A stretch of DNA of 64,000 nt from an uncultured Bacteroidales bacterium (GCA_947175635.1 CAMWNM010000003.1:42090-106089); one strand, 5' to 3'; positions 53,353-62,063 are shown, counted from the stretch's first letter. Numbers and translations are program-made. Notes: generated by a model not told the origin, from the sequence alone.

Positions 53353-55758
53353 ATGCCGGTGCTTTTTTCAAGTCCTTTCCATGCCTCACGGCGGTTGATT
53401 CCCGTCCTGTTGCTCGCCTTTCTGGCCTGTAGCTGCAACAGCATGAAGAGAGTGCCCGAAAACGAAAGCCTCCTTGTGCGAAACAAGGTAAAAGTATCCA
53501 AAGGCGGCACCGTAAGCAAATCCGATGTCATGAACATGCTTACCCAGGAGCCTAACAGCCGGATTCTGGGCGCGCGCGTCAAACTGACGCTCTACAACTG
53601 GTCCAAACCCGACAAAAAGAACTGGTGGAACAACAAACTCCGGGAAATCGGCGAAGAACCTGTTATTTTCGACTCCTCCGCCATCGCTTCTTCTTATGAA
53701 AACATTCTGTTGCATGCCGCAGGAAACGGCTATTTTCATCCGCAACTCACCTCCCGGATAAAGAGAAAAGGGAAAGACAGCCGGAAAGTGGTGGTAGCCT
53801 ATAATCTGATGCTGGACAAGCCCTACCATATCCGAAATATCGACATTGCCGTTCTGGATGACAGCCTGCAACACTATTTCCGGAACTGGAGACAGGAAAG
53901 CATGCTGGACTCCGGCATGCAATATAAGGTAAGCACCCTGGATGCCGAACGGACCCGGATTGCCGAACAATTGCAGAATGCCGGATATTGGGCTTTCTCC
54001 AAGGATTTCATTTCCTATTCCATCGACAGCGCGCTCAACTCCAAACAAATGGATGTGAGGCTCATTGTACGGAAGATGCCTTCCAGGCGCACCGACTCCC
54101 TGAGCGGCAATCCGGTGTTGCTGCATCACAAAAAATACTACATCGACAACATCTATATCTTCCCCCAGTCCCGCTCCCGGATTTCGGAGCGGATGGAGCT
54201 GGACACGGTATTGTTCGAAAATCTCTCCCGCCGTGAAAAAAGGAAAGGCCTTTCGGCTCATGTTTACCATATCGTCAATCAAGGAAAACCCATCATCAAA
54301 TACAAACCCGTCCTTCAAAAAATATTTCTGCAGAACGGCAATCTGTACACCTTGCGGCAGGTAACCCAATCCTACGACAACCTGAGCGACCTCAGAGTGT
54401 TTCAATACACCAATATCACGCTGTCTGAAAAACCTTACGACACCACCTTATCCTATAACGAGAACAACCTGCTCGACTGCACCATCCACATGATGCAGGG
54501 AAGCCGCTTCGGTTTCAGCGTGGAAGGACAACTCACCACCAGTTCCGGGATTCAAGGCATTTCGGCCACGGTCGGGTTTCAACATAGGAATACATTCGGC
54601 GGCGGCGAGATCTTCAATATCAAGCTCAAGGGGCTTTATGAATTCCAGGTAACGGTTGACCAACAAAAGAACAAGACCTTCCTCAACACATTTGAAGTAA
54701 AAGCCGAGGCAAGCCTCGAATTTCCCCGTTTCCTGCTACCTATCAGCATAGACCGTTTTTCTCAAAGATTCCGCCCCTCCAGCATTATTTCAGTAAGCTA
54801 CAGCTACCAGCATAAACGCGACTATTCACGCGGTATCTTCAACGCCACCTTCGGTTACCACTGGAAGCAGCGGTTCGCCGAACACACGCTCAATCCAGTG
54901 GAGGTTAGCACGATTCAGATGCTTAACACTTCCGAAAGTTTCCAGTCGCTGCTGAACGGCTATCGGGAAAGCAACAACTACCGGCTCCTCTATCAATACA
55001 GCGACCACTTTATCCTCACCCCTCGCTATCATTTCCAGTACAACGACCAACGCCCGAACGAAATACGCGACTACAACCGGCTGCGTATCGAGATAGAAAC
55101 GGCCGGCAACCTGCTCTACGGCTTCGCCCGCGCCGCCCAAGGCCCCAAACCCACCGAAGAAAGCTACCGGATCGCCAACCTGCCGTTTTCCCAATACGTG
55201 CGCGCCGACTTCGACTACAGCCACCATTTCGTATTCGGCGCTAAAACGGATTTGGTTTTCCGGGCGGGATTCGGCATCGGCTACAGCTATGCCAACTCCC
55301 ACTCCATGCCTTATGAAAAGAGCTTTTTCATAGGGGGGAACAACACCATACGGGCATGGGCGCTCTACCAGTTGGGGCCTGGATCCTACCTGCATCCCGA
55401 AGGCACGGCCGACTTCGAACGCCTGGGAGACATACGTTTGGTTTTCAACCTCGAACAAAGGTTTCCCATCGTGGGCGGTCTGCGCGGAGCGGTATTTCTG
55501 GATGCCGGCAATATCTGGCTATGCCGTGCCAACGAGGCTTATCCCGACGGCGAATTTCGTTTTGACCGTTTTTACAAAGAGCTGGCGCTTGGAACCGGGA
55601 TAGGACTCCGCTATGATTTCAAGTTCTTCCTGCTCAGGGTCGACATGGGCATTCCCGTGCTGGACCCCGCCTATCTGGCAAGCGGCCGGGGTTGGGTAAT
55701 CGAAAGGCTCAAGTGGAAACACCTTATCTTCAACTTCGGTATCGGATATCCGTTCTAA
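53353..55758 (+). CDS. TamL-type lipoprotein of the BamA/TamA outer membrane family
   Basis: An 801-residue outer membrane protein. The N-terminus is a lipoprotein signal peptide with lipobox LLAFLAC at about residue 30 (then SCNSMKRVPENE). POTRA-like domains follow (about 40-420; for example YHIRNIDIAVLDDSLQHYF). The C-terminal half is a 16-strand barrel of the Omp85 type, including FFIGGNNTIRAWALYQLGPG (the conserved GGxxxxRG-like loop 6 element, here IRAW) and ending FNFGIGYPF with terminal phenylalanine. Lipidated TamA relatives, called TamL, are known from Bacteroidota and act with TamB in outer membrane assembly. No tamB gene is adjacent here. I chose the ATG at 53353 because it gives the lipoprotein signal; an earlier ATG lies inside tnaA. 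Confidence 0.87.
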   Translation: MPVLFSSPFHASRRLIPVLLLAFLACSCNSMKRVPENESLLVRNKVKVSKGGTVSKSDVMNMLTQEPNSRILGARVKLTLYNWSKPDKKNWWNNKLREIGEEPVIFDSSAIASSYENILLHAAGNGYFHPQLTSRIKRKGKDSRKVVVAYNLMLDKPYHIRNIDIAVLDDSLQHYFRNWRQESMLDSGMQYKVSTLDAERTRIAEQLQNAGYWAFSKDFISYSIDSALNSKQMDVRLIVRKMPSRRTDSLSGNPVLLHHKKYYIDNIYIFPQSRSRISERMELDTVLFENLSRREKRKGLSAHVYHIVNQGKPIIKYKPVLQKIFLQNGNLYTLRQVTQSYDNLSDLRVFQYTNITLSEKPYDTTLSYNENNLLDCTIHMMQGSRFGFSVEGQLTTSSGIQGISATVGFQHRNTFGGGEIFNIKLKGLYEFQVTVDQQKNKTFLNTFEVKAEASLEFPRFLLPISIDRFSQRFRPSSIISVSYSYQHKRDYSRGIFNATFGYHWKQRFAEHTLNPVEVSTIQMLNTSESFQSLLNGYRESNNYRLLYQYSDHFILTPRYHFQYNDQRPNEIRDYNRLRIEIETAGNLLYGFARAAQGPKPTEESYRIANLPFSQYVRADFDYSHHFVFGAKTDLVFRAGFGIGYSYANSHSMPYEKSFFIGGNNTIRAWALYQLGPGSYLHPEGTADFERLGDIRLVFNLEQRFPIVGGLRGAVFLDAGNIWLCRANEAYPDGEFRFDRFYKELALGTGIGLRYDFKFFLLRVDMGIPVLDPAYLASGRGWVIERLKWKHLIFNFGIGYPF

Positions 55759-55769
55759 CAAAAAAAAGA

Positions 55770-56339
55770 ATGAAAAGAACCGCGGCTTTTTTGCTCAGAC
55801 TGTTCGGTTGGCATGTAAACAGTTTTATTCCACCCGAAAACCGCTATGTGCTTATCGTTGCCCCGCATACCTCCTGGCTGGACGCCCTGATAGGCCGGCT
55901 GGCATTCTGGACCAAACGCCTGCCGGCGAAGTTCTTTGTCAAGAAAGAGTTTTTCGTTTTTCCGTTCGGCTATCTGCTCAAAGCCCTGGGCGGAATGCCC
56001 ATAGACCGCAAACAAGCGCAACACGTGGTGGAACATGCCGTGAATCTGCTTGCCTCACACGAAAAACTGGCGCTGATCATTACCCCAGAAGGCACACGCA
56101 AACGCACCGAAAACTGGAAAAAGGGCTTTTATTACATCGCCCGCCGGGCCGATGTGCCGCTTTACGCCGGTATCGTGGACTACCGTAAAAAAACCTGCAC
56201 GGTATTGCCCCGGCCGATCGACACCCACCGTTCTTGGGAGGACGTGAACGAAGAATTGCGCCGCATCTACGGCGGAGCCTGCGGCCGCTATCCCGAGAAC
56301 TTCAATCTCTACAAAGAGGAGACGCATTTAGACGGATAA
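55770..56339 (+). CDS. Lysophospholipid acyltransferase-family protein (PlsC-like)
   Basis: A 189-residue membrane-associated acyltransferase. The HX4D catalytic motif is HTSWLD (residues 33-38) in VLIVAPHTSWLDA. The substrate-binding motif is ITPEGTRKRTENWKKGFYYI, containing EGTR. Between them lies GYLLKALGGMPIDR. This is the core of 1-acyl-glycerol-3-phosphate acyltransferases, and the small size suggests a minimal member with one N-terminal amphipathic helix. The acceptor is not certain; ornithine lipid or haem-like variants are possible. I chose the ATG at 55770; an earlier in-frame ATG at 55692 lies inside the TamL-type gene. It is 11 bases after that gene and probably co-transcribed. 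Confidence 0.85.
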   Translation: MKRTAAFLLRLFGWHVNSFIPPENRYVLIVAPHTSWLDALIGRLAFWTKRLPAKFFVKKEFFVFPFGYLLKALGGMPIDRKQAQHVVEHAVNLLASHEKLALIITPEGTRKRTENWKKGFYYIARRADVPLYAGIVDYRKKTCTVLPRPIDTHRSWEDVNEELRRIYGGACGRYPENFNLYKEETHLDG

Positions 56340-56361
56340 AACCGTGCTTGGCCGGCCGACG

Positions 56362-56392
56362 TTTGTAAATTTAAAAATCATTCGTAAATTAG
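56362..56392 (+). promoter_or_regulatory. tRNA-Ser promoter
   Basis: TTTG (56362-56365) is followed after exactly 19 bases by TAAATTAG (56385-56392), one mismatch from the -7 consensus TAnnTTTG. It is placed about 65 bases upstream of the tRNA and may also drive the ExbB operon behind it. Confidence 0.6.
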
Positions 56393-56457
56393 CGGCCTCC
56401 TTGTGAGTGCGGATTACTTAACCGGTTATCCATAAGGAACTGAAAAAAAAATAATTA

Positions 56458-56545
56458 GGAGAGGTGGCCGAGTGGTCGAAGGCGCACGCCTGGAAAGTGT
56501 GTAAGCGTCAAAAGCGCTTCCAGGGTTCGAATCCCTGTCTCTCCG
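56458..56545 (+). tRNA. tRNA-Ser (anticodon GGA)
   Basis: An 88-base cloverleaf. The acceptor arm GGAGAGG (56458-56464) pairs with TCTCTCC (56538-56544) with discriminator G56545. The anticodon stem CACGC/GTGTG encloses loop CTGGAAA, so the anticodon is GGA, reading UCC and UCU. The T arm is CAGGG-TTCGAAT-CCCTG (56521-56537). A long variable arm, typical of serine tRNAs, fills the space between. No 3' CCA is encoded. Confidence 0.95.
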
Positions 56546-56626
56546 CAAGGAACGCAGCGAATCGGAGCGGTTCGTGAGGTTCGAATAAAACAAAAGGATA
56601 AAAAAAAGTAAAAAAGTTCTATCATC

Positions 56627-57463
56627 ATGAAAAAACTGATTGCATCCCTTTTCGTAGGAGCTTCACTTGTTTTGGGTTCTGCGCTGATGGCTCAGGATGC
56701 CGCCGACGTTGACGCCCAGACCGCTCAGACCGAAACGACGGTTGACGAAACCGTTGTAGAGGAAGACATTGTGGTTGAAGAAAGCGGAAGCGTTGAAATG
56801 ACGCCTGCCGCCGAAGTTAAAACGCAACGTTCTTTCCACCAAGTCCTGAAACAGAAATTCATCGAAGGCGGTGCAGGCTGGATGACCCCCGTGCTTTTAG
56901 TGTTCATCCTCGGTTTGGCCTTGGTTTTTGAACGTATCATTTATCTGAATCTTGCCACCACCAATACCGAAAAACTCCTGACTAACGTAGAGGCTGCATT
57001 GGAAAAGGGTGGCATTGTCGCCGCCAAGGAAGTTTGCCGCAATACCCGCGGTCCTGTGGCCAGCATCTTCTATCAGGGTCTGGAACGTGCCGATGACGGT
57101 ATCGATATGATTGAAAAGTCGGTTACCTCTTATGGTGGCGTTCAGGTTGGCCGTTTGGAAAAGAACCTTTCCTGGATCGGCTTCGTTATCGCCGTTGCTC
57201 CTATGTTGGGGTTCTTGGGTACGGTAGTAGGTATGGTGCAGGCTTTCGACGATATCGAAGCTGCCGGTGATATTTCTCCGACGGTTGTGGCCGGCGGTAT
57301 GAAAGTGGCCTTGTTGACCACCGTATTCGGTCTTATCGTCGCCATCGTTATCCAAACTTTCTATAACATCCTGAGTTCGAAGATCGACGCCATCGTAAAC
57401 AAGATGGAAGACGCTTCCATTTCTTTCATGGATTTGATTGTAAAGTATAACCGTCAGAAGTAA
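56627..57463 (+). CDS. exbB: ExbB/TolQ/MotA-family proton channel with acidic N-terminal extension
   Basis: A 278-residue inner-membrane protein. Residues 1-22 look like a cleavable signal peptide (MKKLIASLFVGASLVLGSALM then AQDAADVD). They are followed by about 50 acidic residues rich in E, T and V (DETVVEEDIVVEESGSVEM). The ExbB core follows from about residue 75, with three membrane helices; the last two carry LSWIGFVIAVAPMLGFLGTV and TVVAGGMKVALLTTVFGLIV. With ExbD it would form a proton-driven motor for TonB. The acidic periplasmic extension before TM1 is larger than in Escherichia coli ExbB. It is first of a four-gene operon downstream of tRNA-Ser, likely serving receptors such as the one at 41284. 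Confidence 0.9.
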   Translation: MKKLIASLFVGASLVLGSALMAQDAADVDAQTAQTETTVDETVVEEDIVVEESGSVEMTPAAEVKTQRSFHQVLKQKFIEGGAGWMTPVLLVFILGLALVFERIIYLNLATTNTEKLLTNVEAALEKGGIVAAKEVCRNTRGPVASIFYQGLERADDGIDMIEKSVTSYGGVQVGRLEKNLSWIGFVIAVAPMLGFLGTVVGMVQAFDDIEAAGDISPTVVAGGMKVALLTTVFGLIVAIVIQTFYNILSSKIDAIVNKMEDASISFMDLIVKYNRQK

Positions 57464-57479
57464 GAAGGGGGTTATCACA

Positions 57480-57815
57480 ATGGATACACTTATTAATATC
57501 GGGATGTTCCTGGTCTATGCGTTGCTTATCTTAGCCATATTGGCAACCGTGGGCTTCTCCATCTATCAGTTCGCAGGGAATTTCAAACAGAGTAAAACCA
57601 CGCTGTACGGAATCGTAGGTTTGATCGTGATTTTCATCATATCCTACCTGCTTTCTTCCGGCAGCGACATCAGCGAAGCCGTATTCGAAAAAGTAGGCGC
57701 AAACTACGGTTCTTCCAAGTTGATAGGATCCGGTTTGATTTTATTCTACATTCTCTTCGGCATCACCTTGTTAACGCTGATCGTAACCGAAATTGCCCGA
57801 CCGCTTAAAAAGTAA
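57480..57815 (+). CDS. Small 3-TM protein between exbB and exbD
   Basis: A 111-residue protein with three predicted membrane helices: MFLVYALLILAILATVGFSI, a central IVGLIVIFIISYLLSSG, and LILFYILFGITLLTLIVTEI, with a short polar C-terminus ARPLKK. I recognise no named domain. It is 17 bases after exbB, and its stop is 5 bases before the first exbD, so it is certainly part of the same operon. A conserved hypothetical of this kind between ExbB and ExbD is seen in Bacteroidota. The obvious inference is a subunit or assembly factor of the motor. Confidence 0.8.
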   Translation: MDTLINIGMFLVYALLILAILATVGFSIYQFAGNFKQSKTTLYGIVGLIVIFIISYLLSSGSDISEAVFEKVGANYGSSKLIGSGLILFYILFGITLLTLIVTEIARPLKK

Positions 57816-57819
57816 AGCA

Positions 57820-58395
57820 ATGGCTAAAAAATCACCCACCATCAACGGAGGGTCCATGTCCGATATATCGTTCTTGTTGTTGACGTTCTTCTTGTTGACA
57901 TCTTCGATTGATACGGACTTGGGGATTGCCAGAAAATTGCCGCCTCCCCTTCCGCCCGATGCGCCCAAACCGGAGATCCACGACCGCAACGTGTTCAAGG
58001 TTGCCGTTAACTTCCGGGATGAACTGCAGGTGCAGGGAAAGTTGGCCGATGTAGCCGATTTACGGGCCATGGCAAAAGAATTTCTTGCAAATCCCGGCAA
58101 CGACCCCAAGAAGTCTGATAAGAAAGTGAAGGATATCGAACTGCTCGGTTCCATTCCTGTTTCCGAAGGTGTCGTTTCCTTGCGGAACGACCGCGGTACC
58201 TCTTACGAAATGTACGTGAAAGTACAGAATGAGTTGACGGCCGCATTCCACGAACTGCGCAACGAACTTTCGCAGGAAAAATTCGGAATGAAGTTTGATG
58301 ATCTCAAAAGAGAGAACCAGATTGCCGCCATTCAAAAGGCAGTACCCCTTACCATCTCGGAAGCCGAACCGACCAGTGCCGGAGTAACGCAGTAA
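57820..58395 (+). CDS. exbD: ExbD/TolR-family protein (first copy)
   Basis: A 191-residue biopolymer transport protein. The single N-terminal helix carries the conserved aspartate in GGSMSDISFLLLTFFLLTSS, the residue that couples proton flow. The periplasmic part is longer than in Escherichia coli ExbD (141 residues) and includes a charged stretch (NDPKKSDKKVKDIELLGS). I start at 57820 (MAKKSPT); an in-frame ATG nine codons earlier lies in the upstream gene. It sits directly after the 3-TM protein gene and 18 bases before the second exbD. Confidence 0.9.
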   Translation: MAKKSPTINGGSMSDISFLLLTFFLLTSSIDTDLGIARKLPPPLPPDAPKPEIHDRNVFKVAVNFRDELQVQGKLADVADLRAMAKEFLANPGNDPKKSDKKVKDIELLGSIPVSEGVVSLRNDRGTSYEMYVKVQNELTAAFHELRNELSQEKFGMKFDDLKRENQIAAIQKAVPLTISEAEPTSAGVTQ

Positions 58396-58413
58396 ATACA
58401 GGAGGTATAATCA

Positions 58414-58881
58414 ATGGGAAAGTTTAATAAAAACGCTAAAAAGGGTACACCGGAAATCAACACCGGAAGTATGAGTGACATCATCTTCATGTTGTTGTTC
58501 TTCTTCATGGTGATTACCACGATGCGCGAAAGCACCCTCTTTGTAAGGATCAATCCTCCTGCGGCTACGGAAGTACAGAAATTGGAAAAGAAATCGCTCG
58601 TGAGCTTTATTTATATCGGCCCTCCTATGGATGCCCAGAAATTCGGTACCGAGCCGCGTATCCAGCTCAACGACCAGATTTCGGCCGTACGCGATATCGC
58701 CCAGTTCATCGAAACCGAACGTCAGGCGCGCGATGAAGTGGATCGTCCTTTGATGACCACCTCCATCAAAGCCGACAAATCGGTGAAGATGGGTATCCTT
58801 ACCGATGTGAAACAGGAGTTGAGGAAAGTGAACGCACTTAAGATCAACTACTCTACCGCTAAAGGTGTGGAACGCCACTAA
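58414..58881 (+). CDS. exbD: ExbD/TolR-family protein (second copy)
   Basis: A 155-residue paralogue of the preceding gene with the helix TGSMSDIIFMLLFFFMVITT, again with the coupling aspartate. The periplasmic domain (from about residue 45) reads LVSFIYIGPPMDAQKFGTEP and ends in LRKVNALKINYSTAKGVERH. Two different ExbD proteins per ExbB are usual in Bacteroidota and could form mixed dimers. A terminator follows directly (58894-58936), closing the operon. Confidence 0.9.
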   Translation: MGKFNKNAKKGTPEINTGSMSDIIFMLLFFFMVITTMRESTLFVRINPPAATEVQKLEKKSLVSFIYIGPPMDAQKFGTEPRIQLNDQISAVRDIAQFIETERQARDEVDRPLMTTSIKADKSVKMGILTDVKQELRKVNALKINYSTAKGVERH

Positions 58882-58893
58882 CTAAGGATGCAC

Positions 58894-58936
58894 AAAAAAA
58901 AAATACCCCGCATGAAACCATGCGGGGTATTTTTTT
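58894..58936. terminator. Bidirectional terminator between the exbD operon and hflX
   Basis: A stem with core TACCCCGCATG (58904-58914) pairs with CATGCGGGGTA (58919-58929), flanked by A-run and T-run, with a 4-base loop. It can end both the plus-strand exbD transcript and the minus-strand hflX transcript (stop at 58975). Confidence 0.9.
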
Positions 58937-58974
58937 GCTTTCGCCTCTTCTTTTCCGTAGGCGAGCCGAAGACT

Positions 58975-60186
58975 TTATTCGGCATAGGGAATATCCTCGT
59001 AGAGAAGTTTGTCATAAGGGTATCGGGTAAGATGAACCTTTTTCACTTCTTTATAGAGCAGATCGCGGAACGCTTCCACGTTTTCTTTCTCCTTGGCCGA
59101 AAGAAAGATACAAGGCGCGTTTTCTTTGGCATACCACATCTTCCTGAGGTCTTCCAAACTGTAGTTCCGCTTGGTCAGCGGGCTTAAATCATCCGGATCC
59201 TTGACTTGGTAAGTATAGGCATCGATTTTATTGAACACCACGATGGTTTTCTTTTCAGCCGCGCCGATTTCGCTCAGGGTTTGTTGCACAATCTGCAACT
59301 GTTCTTCAAACTCGGGATGGGAAATATCCACAACATGCAGCAGGATATCGCTTTCCCGCACCTCATCCAAGGTGGATTTAAAGGATTCCACCAGACTATG
59401 GGGAAGTTTACGGATAAACCCCACCGTATCTGAGAGCAAGAACGGCAGATTTCCTATCACCACTTTTCTCACTGTGGTGTCTAAGGTGGCGAAAAGTTTG
59501 TTTTCAGCCAATACGTCCGACTTGCTGATAAGATTCATGATTGTGGATTTGCCCACATTGGTATAACCTACCAACGCCACGCGCACCATACTGATACGGT
59601 TTTTCCGTTGGGTAACTTTCTGTTTGTCGATCTCTGCCAACTTTCCCTTCAGCAAAGAGATTTTATCATGAATCACCCGGCGGTCGGTCTCGATCTCCTT
59701 TTCTCCCGGACCACGCATACCTACCCCGCCCCGTTGCTTGCTGAGATGCGTCCACATCCCGGTAAGACGCGGCAACAGATACTGGTACTGCGCCAGTTCC
59801 ACCTGCGTGCGGGCATGGGCGGTACGGGCATGTTTGGCAAAAATGTCGAGAATAAGCGTGGTGCGGTCAAGCACCTTGCATTTGAGTTCCTTCTCCAGAT
59901 TGCGCGACTGGGCGGGAGAAAGTTCATCGTCGAACACCACCAAGTCTATTTTTTCAGCTTCCACATAGGTTCTCACCTCCTCCAATTTGCCCGACCCTAT
60001 ATAGTATTTTCCATTGGGAAGATCCAGCTTCTGAATAAAATGTTTCTCCACCACCGCACCGGCGGTATCCACCAAAAAAGCCAGTTCTTCCAGATACTCG
60101 GTTTCTTTTTCCAAACTCACCGCACCGGTGGCGATCCCCACCAGTACCGCGCGTTCCCTTATCTTCTTTGTCTCTATATAAGCCAT
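58975..60186 (-). CDS. hflX: GTPase HflX
   Basis: A 403-residue translational GTPase that splits stalled or heat-damaged ribosomes. The N-terminal domain holds YYIGSGKLEEV, VVFDDELSPAQSRNLEKEL and QVELAQYQYLLPRLTGMWTH with RGPGEKEIETDRR, all HflX signatures. The G domain has G1 ALVGYTNVGKST (about residues 205-216), G3 DTVGFIRKLP and G4 NKID. It is full length. Its start shares one base with the trpS stop (TAATG), so trpS and hflX are co-transcribed. Confidence 0.95.
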   Translation of the reverse strand: MAYIETKKIRERAVLVGIATGAVSLEKETEYLEELAFLVDTAGAVVEKHFIQKLDLPNGKYYIGSGKLEEVRTYVEAEKIDLVVFDDELSPAQSRNLEKELKCKVLDRTTLILDIFAKHARTAHARTQVELAQYQYLLPRLTGMWTHLSKQRGGVGMRGPGEKEIETDRRVIHDKISLLKGKLAEIDKQKVTQRKNRISMVRVALVGYTNVGKSTIMNLISKSDVLAENKLFATLDTTVRKVVIGNLPFLLSDTVGFIRKLPHSLVESFKSTLDEVRESDILLHVVDISHPEFEEQLQIVQQTLSEIGAAEKKTIVVFNKIDAYTYQVKDPDDLSPLTKRNYSLEDLRKMWYAKENAPCIFLSAKEKENVEAFRDLLYKEVKKVHLTRYPYDKLLYEDIPYAE

Positions 60187-61178
60187 TAGAATCCGATAAT
60201 ATGCCTTACTTCCGCCAAGGTTCTGCGTGCGCTTTCCCTTGCCTTCTCCTCACCTGTCCTGCGCACCTTTTCCAAATAGGCGTCATCGGCCAGAATTTCC
60301 CTGATACGTTCCCTGAAAGGAGCCACAAAACGGACGGTATCTTCGGCCAACTGCTTCTTGAGGTCGCCGTAACGGATCGAACAGTTGTTGTAGGCCGCAT
60401 CAAAGGTATCGTACACATCCCGGGTACAAAGCACGCGCACCAATTGAAACAGATTGGCGATTGCTTCGGGCTTTTCCTGGTTCATCCCGGTGGGACCGCT
60501 GTCGGTGGTGGCTCGCATGATCTTTTTACGGATCACCTCATCTTCATCGGTAAGGAAAACAGCGTTGTTGCCGCTTTCGCTCTTTCCCATCTTCCCGCTT
60601 CCGTCCAGACCGGGAATCTTCACCAGATTGTTGCCGAAATTGAAAGCCTGCGGCTGTCCGAAATATTCGGTACCGTACATATGGTTGAACCTTTGGGCAA
60701 ACACCCGGGTCATTTCCAGATGTTGTTCCTGATCTTTGCCCACCGGTACAAAATCGGCTTTGTGGATAAGTATATCGGCGGCCATCAAGCTGGGATAGGT
60801 AAGCAATCCCGCATTCACATTATTAGGATTCTGCCGAGCCTTGTCTTTAAAGGAGGTGCAGCGTTCCAACTCGCCCAGATAGGCGTTCATGTTCAAGAAA
60901 AGATATAATTCGGCCGTTTCGGGCACATCGCTTTGGGCATAGATGGCCACCTTTTCGGGATCCACACCGCAAGCGACATAGGTAGCCAAAATATCCTTCA
61001 CATTCTGCCGCAGATGCTCCGGATGAGGATGGGTGGTGAGACTATGGTAATCGGCTATAAAGAAATAGCAGTCATATTCATTCTGCATGCGGATAAAGTT
61101 CCGCAAGGCACCGAAATAGTTTCCCAAATGCAGGTTTCCCGTAGGGCGGATGCCGCTTACAACAATCTTCTTTTCCAT
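60186..61178 (-). CDS. trpS: Tryptophanyl-tRNA synthetase
   Basis: A 330-residue class I synthetase charging tRNA-Trp. The HIGH-type motif is HLGN in GIRPTGNLHLGNYFGAL (about residues 15-20). The KMSKS-type loop appears as KMGKSESGNNAV (about residue 196). MNAYLGELERCTSFKDKA is the usual middle segment. I start at 61178 (MEKKIVVSGIRPTG); the frame is open 28 codons further but without family sequence. The gene is upstream of hflX and 62 bases downstream of the TatD-type gene. Confidence 0.95.
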   Translation of the reverse strand: MEKKIVVSGIRPTGNLHLGNYFGALRNFIRMQNEYDCYFFIADYHSLTTHPHPEHLRQNVKDILATYVACGVDPEKVAIYAQSDVPETAELYLFLNMNAYLGELERCTSFKDKARQNPNNVNAGLLTYPSLMAADILIHKADFVPVGKDQEQHLEMTRVFAQRFNHMYGTEYFGQPQAFNFGNNLVKIPGLDGSGKMGKSESGNNAVFLTDEDEVIRKKIMRATTDSGPTGMNQEKPEAIANLFQLVRVLCTRDVYDTFDAAYNNCSIRYGDLKKQLAEDTVRFVAPFRERIREILADDAYLEKVRRTGEEKARESARRTLAEVRHIIGF

Positions 61179-61215
61179 GGTCTTGCGTTTTTGCGCCCGA
61201 ATGAAGCGCGATTTG

Positions 61216-61246
61216 CGAAGATACAAAAAGGAAACCAAGCTTACAA
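61216..61246 (-). promoter_or_regulatory. Possible trpS promoter
   Basis: On the minus strand TTG (61246-61244) is followed after 20 bases by TATCTTCG (61223-61216), one mismatch from the -7 consensus, 37 bases before the trpS ATG. It overlaps the end of the TatD-type gene. Confidence 0.4.
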
Positions 61247-62038
61247 TCCGAACAAACCGCAAGCGTTTCGGGTGGTGGCAAAGGCCGCCTCCCCGGGCGT
61301 GATGCCGAGGATTTCGGCCAGTTTATGCCCGACAATCGGAATATAGGCACTTTCGTTGGGCTTGCCCCGGTACGGCACGGGGGCCAACCAGGGTGCGTCG
61401 GTCTCCAATACGAGCGAAGAAAGCGGTACATTCCGCACCACTTCCGGCAAGCCTGCGTTCTTAAATGTAAGCACACCGCCTATCCCGAACATGAACCCCA
61501 ATTCAAGCACACGGGCGGACTGTTCCACACTGCCGCTGTAGCAATGGAAAACGCCCCTCAGACTTCCATCCTGCTCTTGCCTGAGGATATGCCAGGCCTC
61601 TTCGAAAGCGTTGCGTACGTGCAGCACCACGGGCAGCTGCAGTTCCTTCGCCCACCGCAACTGGATGCGGAAAGCATCCTGCTGTTGGGGAAAAAAGGTT
61701 TTATCCTGATAGAGGTCGATGCCGATTTCGCCCACCGCCACATAATACGGTTGGCCGCCGTCCTTTTTTCCTGAAGCCGCCCCGAGATGCCGGTACAGAA
61801 TATCCAAATTCTGCTTGTAATCGTCCCGCACCTCGGTGGGATGCAGCCCGATGGTGGGATATACCGTATCGGGAAAAGCACGGCAGAGTTCCATGACAGG
61901 TTCCACCGAATGCAGGTCCACCCCACCCATTATCTGCTTATAGACACCGGCCGCCATCGCCCGCTCCACCAAAACCGAGGCGGACGGTTGTCCCTCTGCC
62001 GGTTCGTATGTATGTGTATGTGTGTCTATCCAGTTCAT
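61241..62038 (-). CDS. TatD-family metal-dependent nuclease
   Basis: A 265-residue TIM-barrel hydrolase. The first metal motif is DTHTHTY (residues 5-11). The others are VAVGEIGIDLYQDK (glutamate), VVLHVRNAFEEAW and GVFHCYSGS (histidines), and LVLETDAPWLAP (aspartate). These are the family ligands. TatD homologues act as DNA exonucleases or have uncharacterised substrates. A -7 box (62056-62063) precedes it. It is transcribed in the same direction as trpS and hflX. Confidence 0.92.
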   Translation of the reverse strand: MNWIDTHTHTYEPAEGQPSASVLVERAMAAGVYKQIMGGVDLHSVEPVMELCRAFPDTVYPTIGLHPTEVRDDYKQNLDILYRHLGAASGKKDGGQPYYVAVGEIGIDLYQDKTFFPQQQDAFRIQLRWAKELQLPVVLHVRNAFEEAWHILRQEQDGSLRGVFHCYSGSVEQSARVLELGFMFGIGGVLTFKNAGLPEVVRNVPLSSLVLETDAPWLAPVPYRGKPNESAYIPIVGHKLAEILGITPGEAAFATTRNACGLFGL

Positions 62039-62055
62039 GGCTTTGTTTTAGCCGG

Positions 62056-62063
62056 CAAAGATA
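62056..62063 (-). promoter_or_regulatory. -7 box of the TatD gene
   Basis: The minus strand reads TATCTTTG, an exact match to TAnnTTTG, 17 bases before the TatD ATG. A TTTG lies further upstream but at a shorter spacing (14 bases) than the usual 19. Confidence 0.5.
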
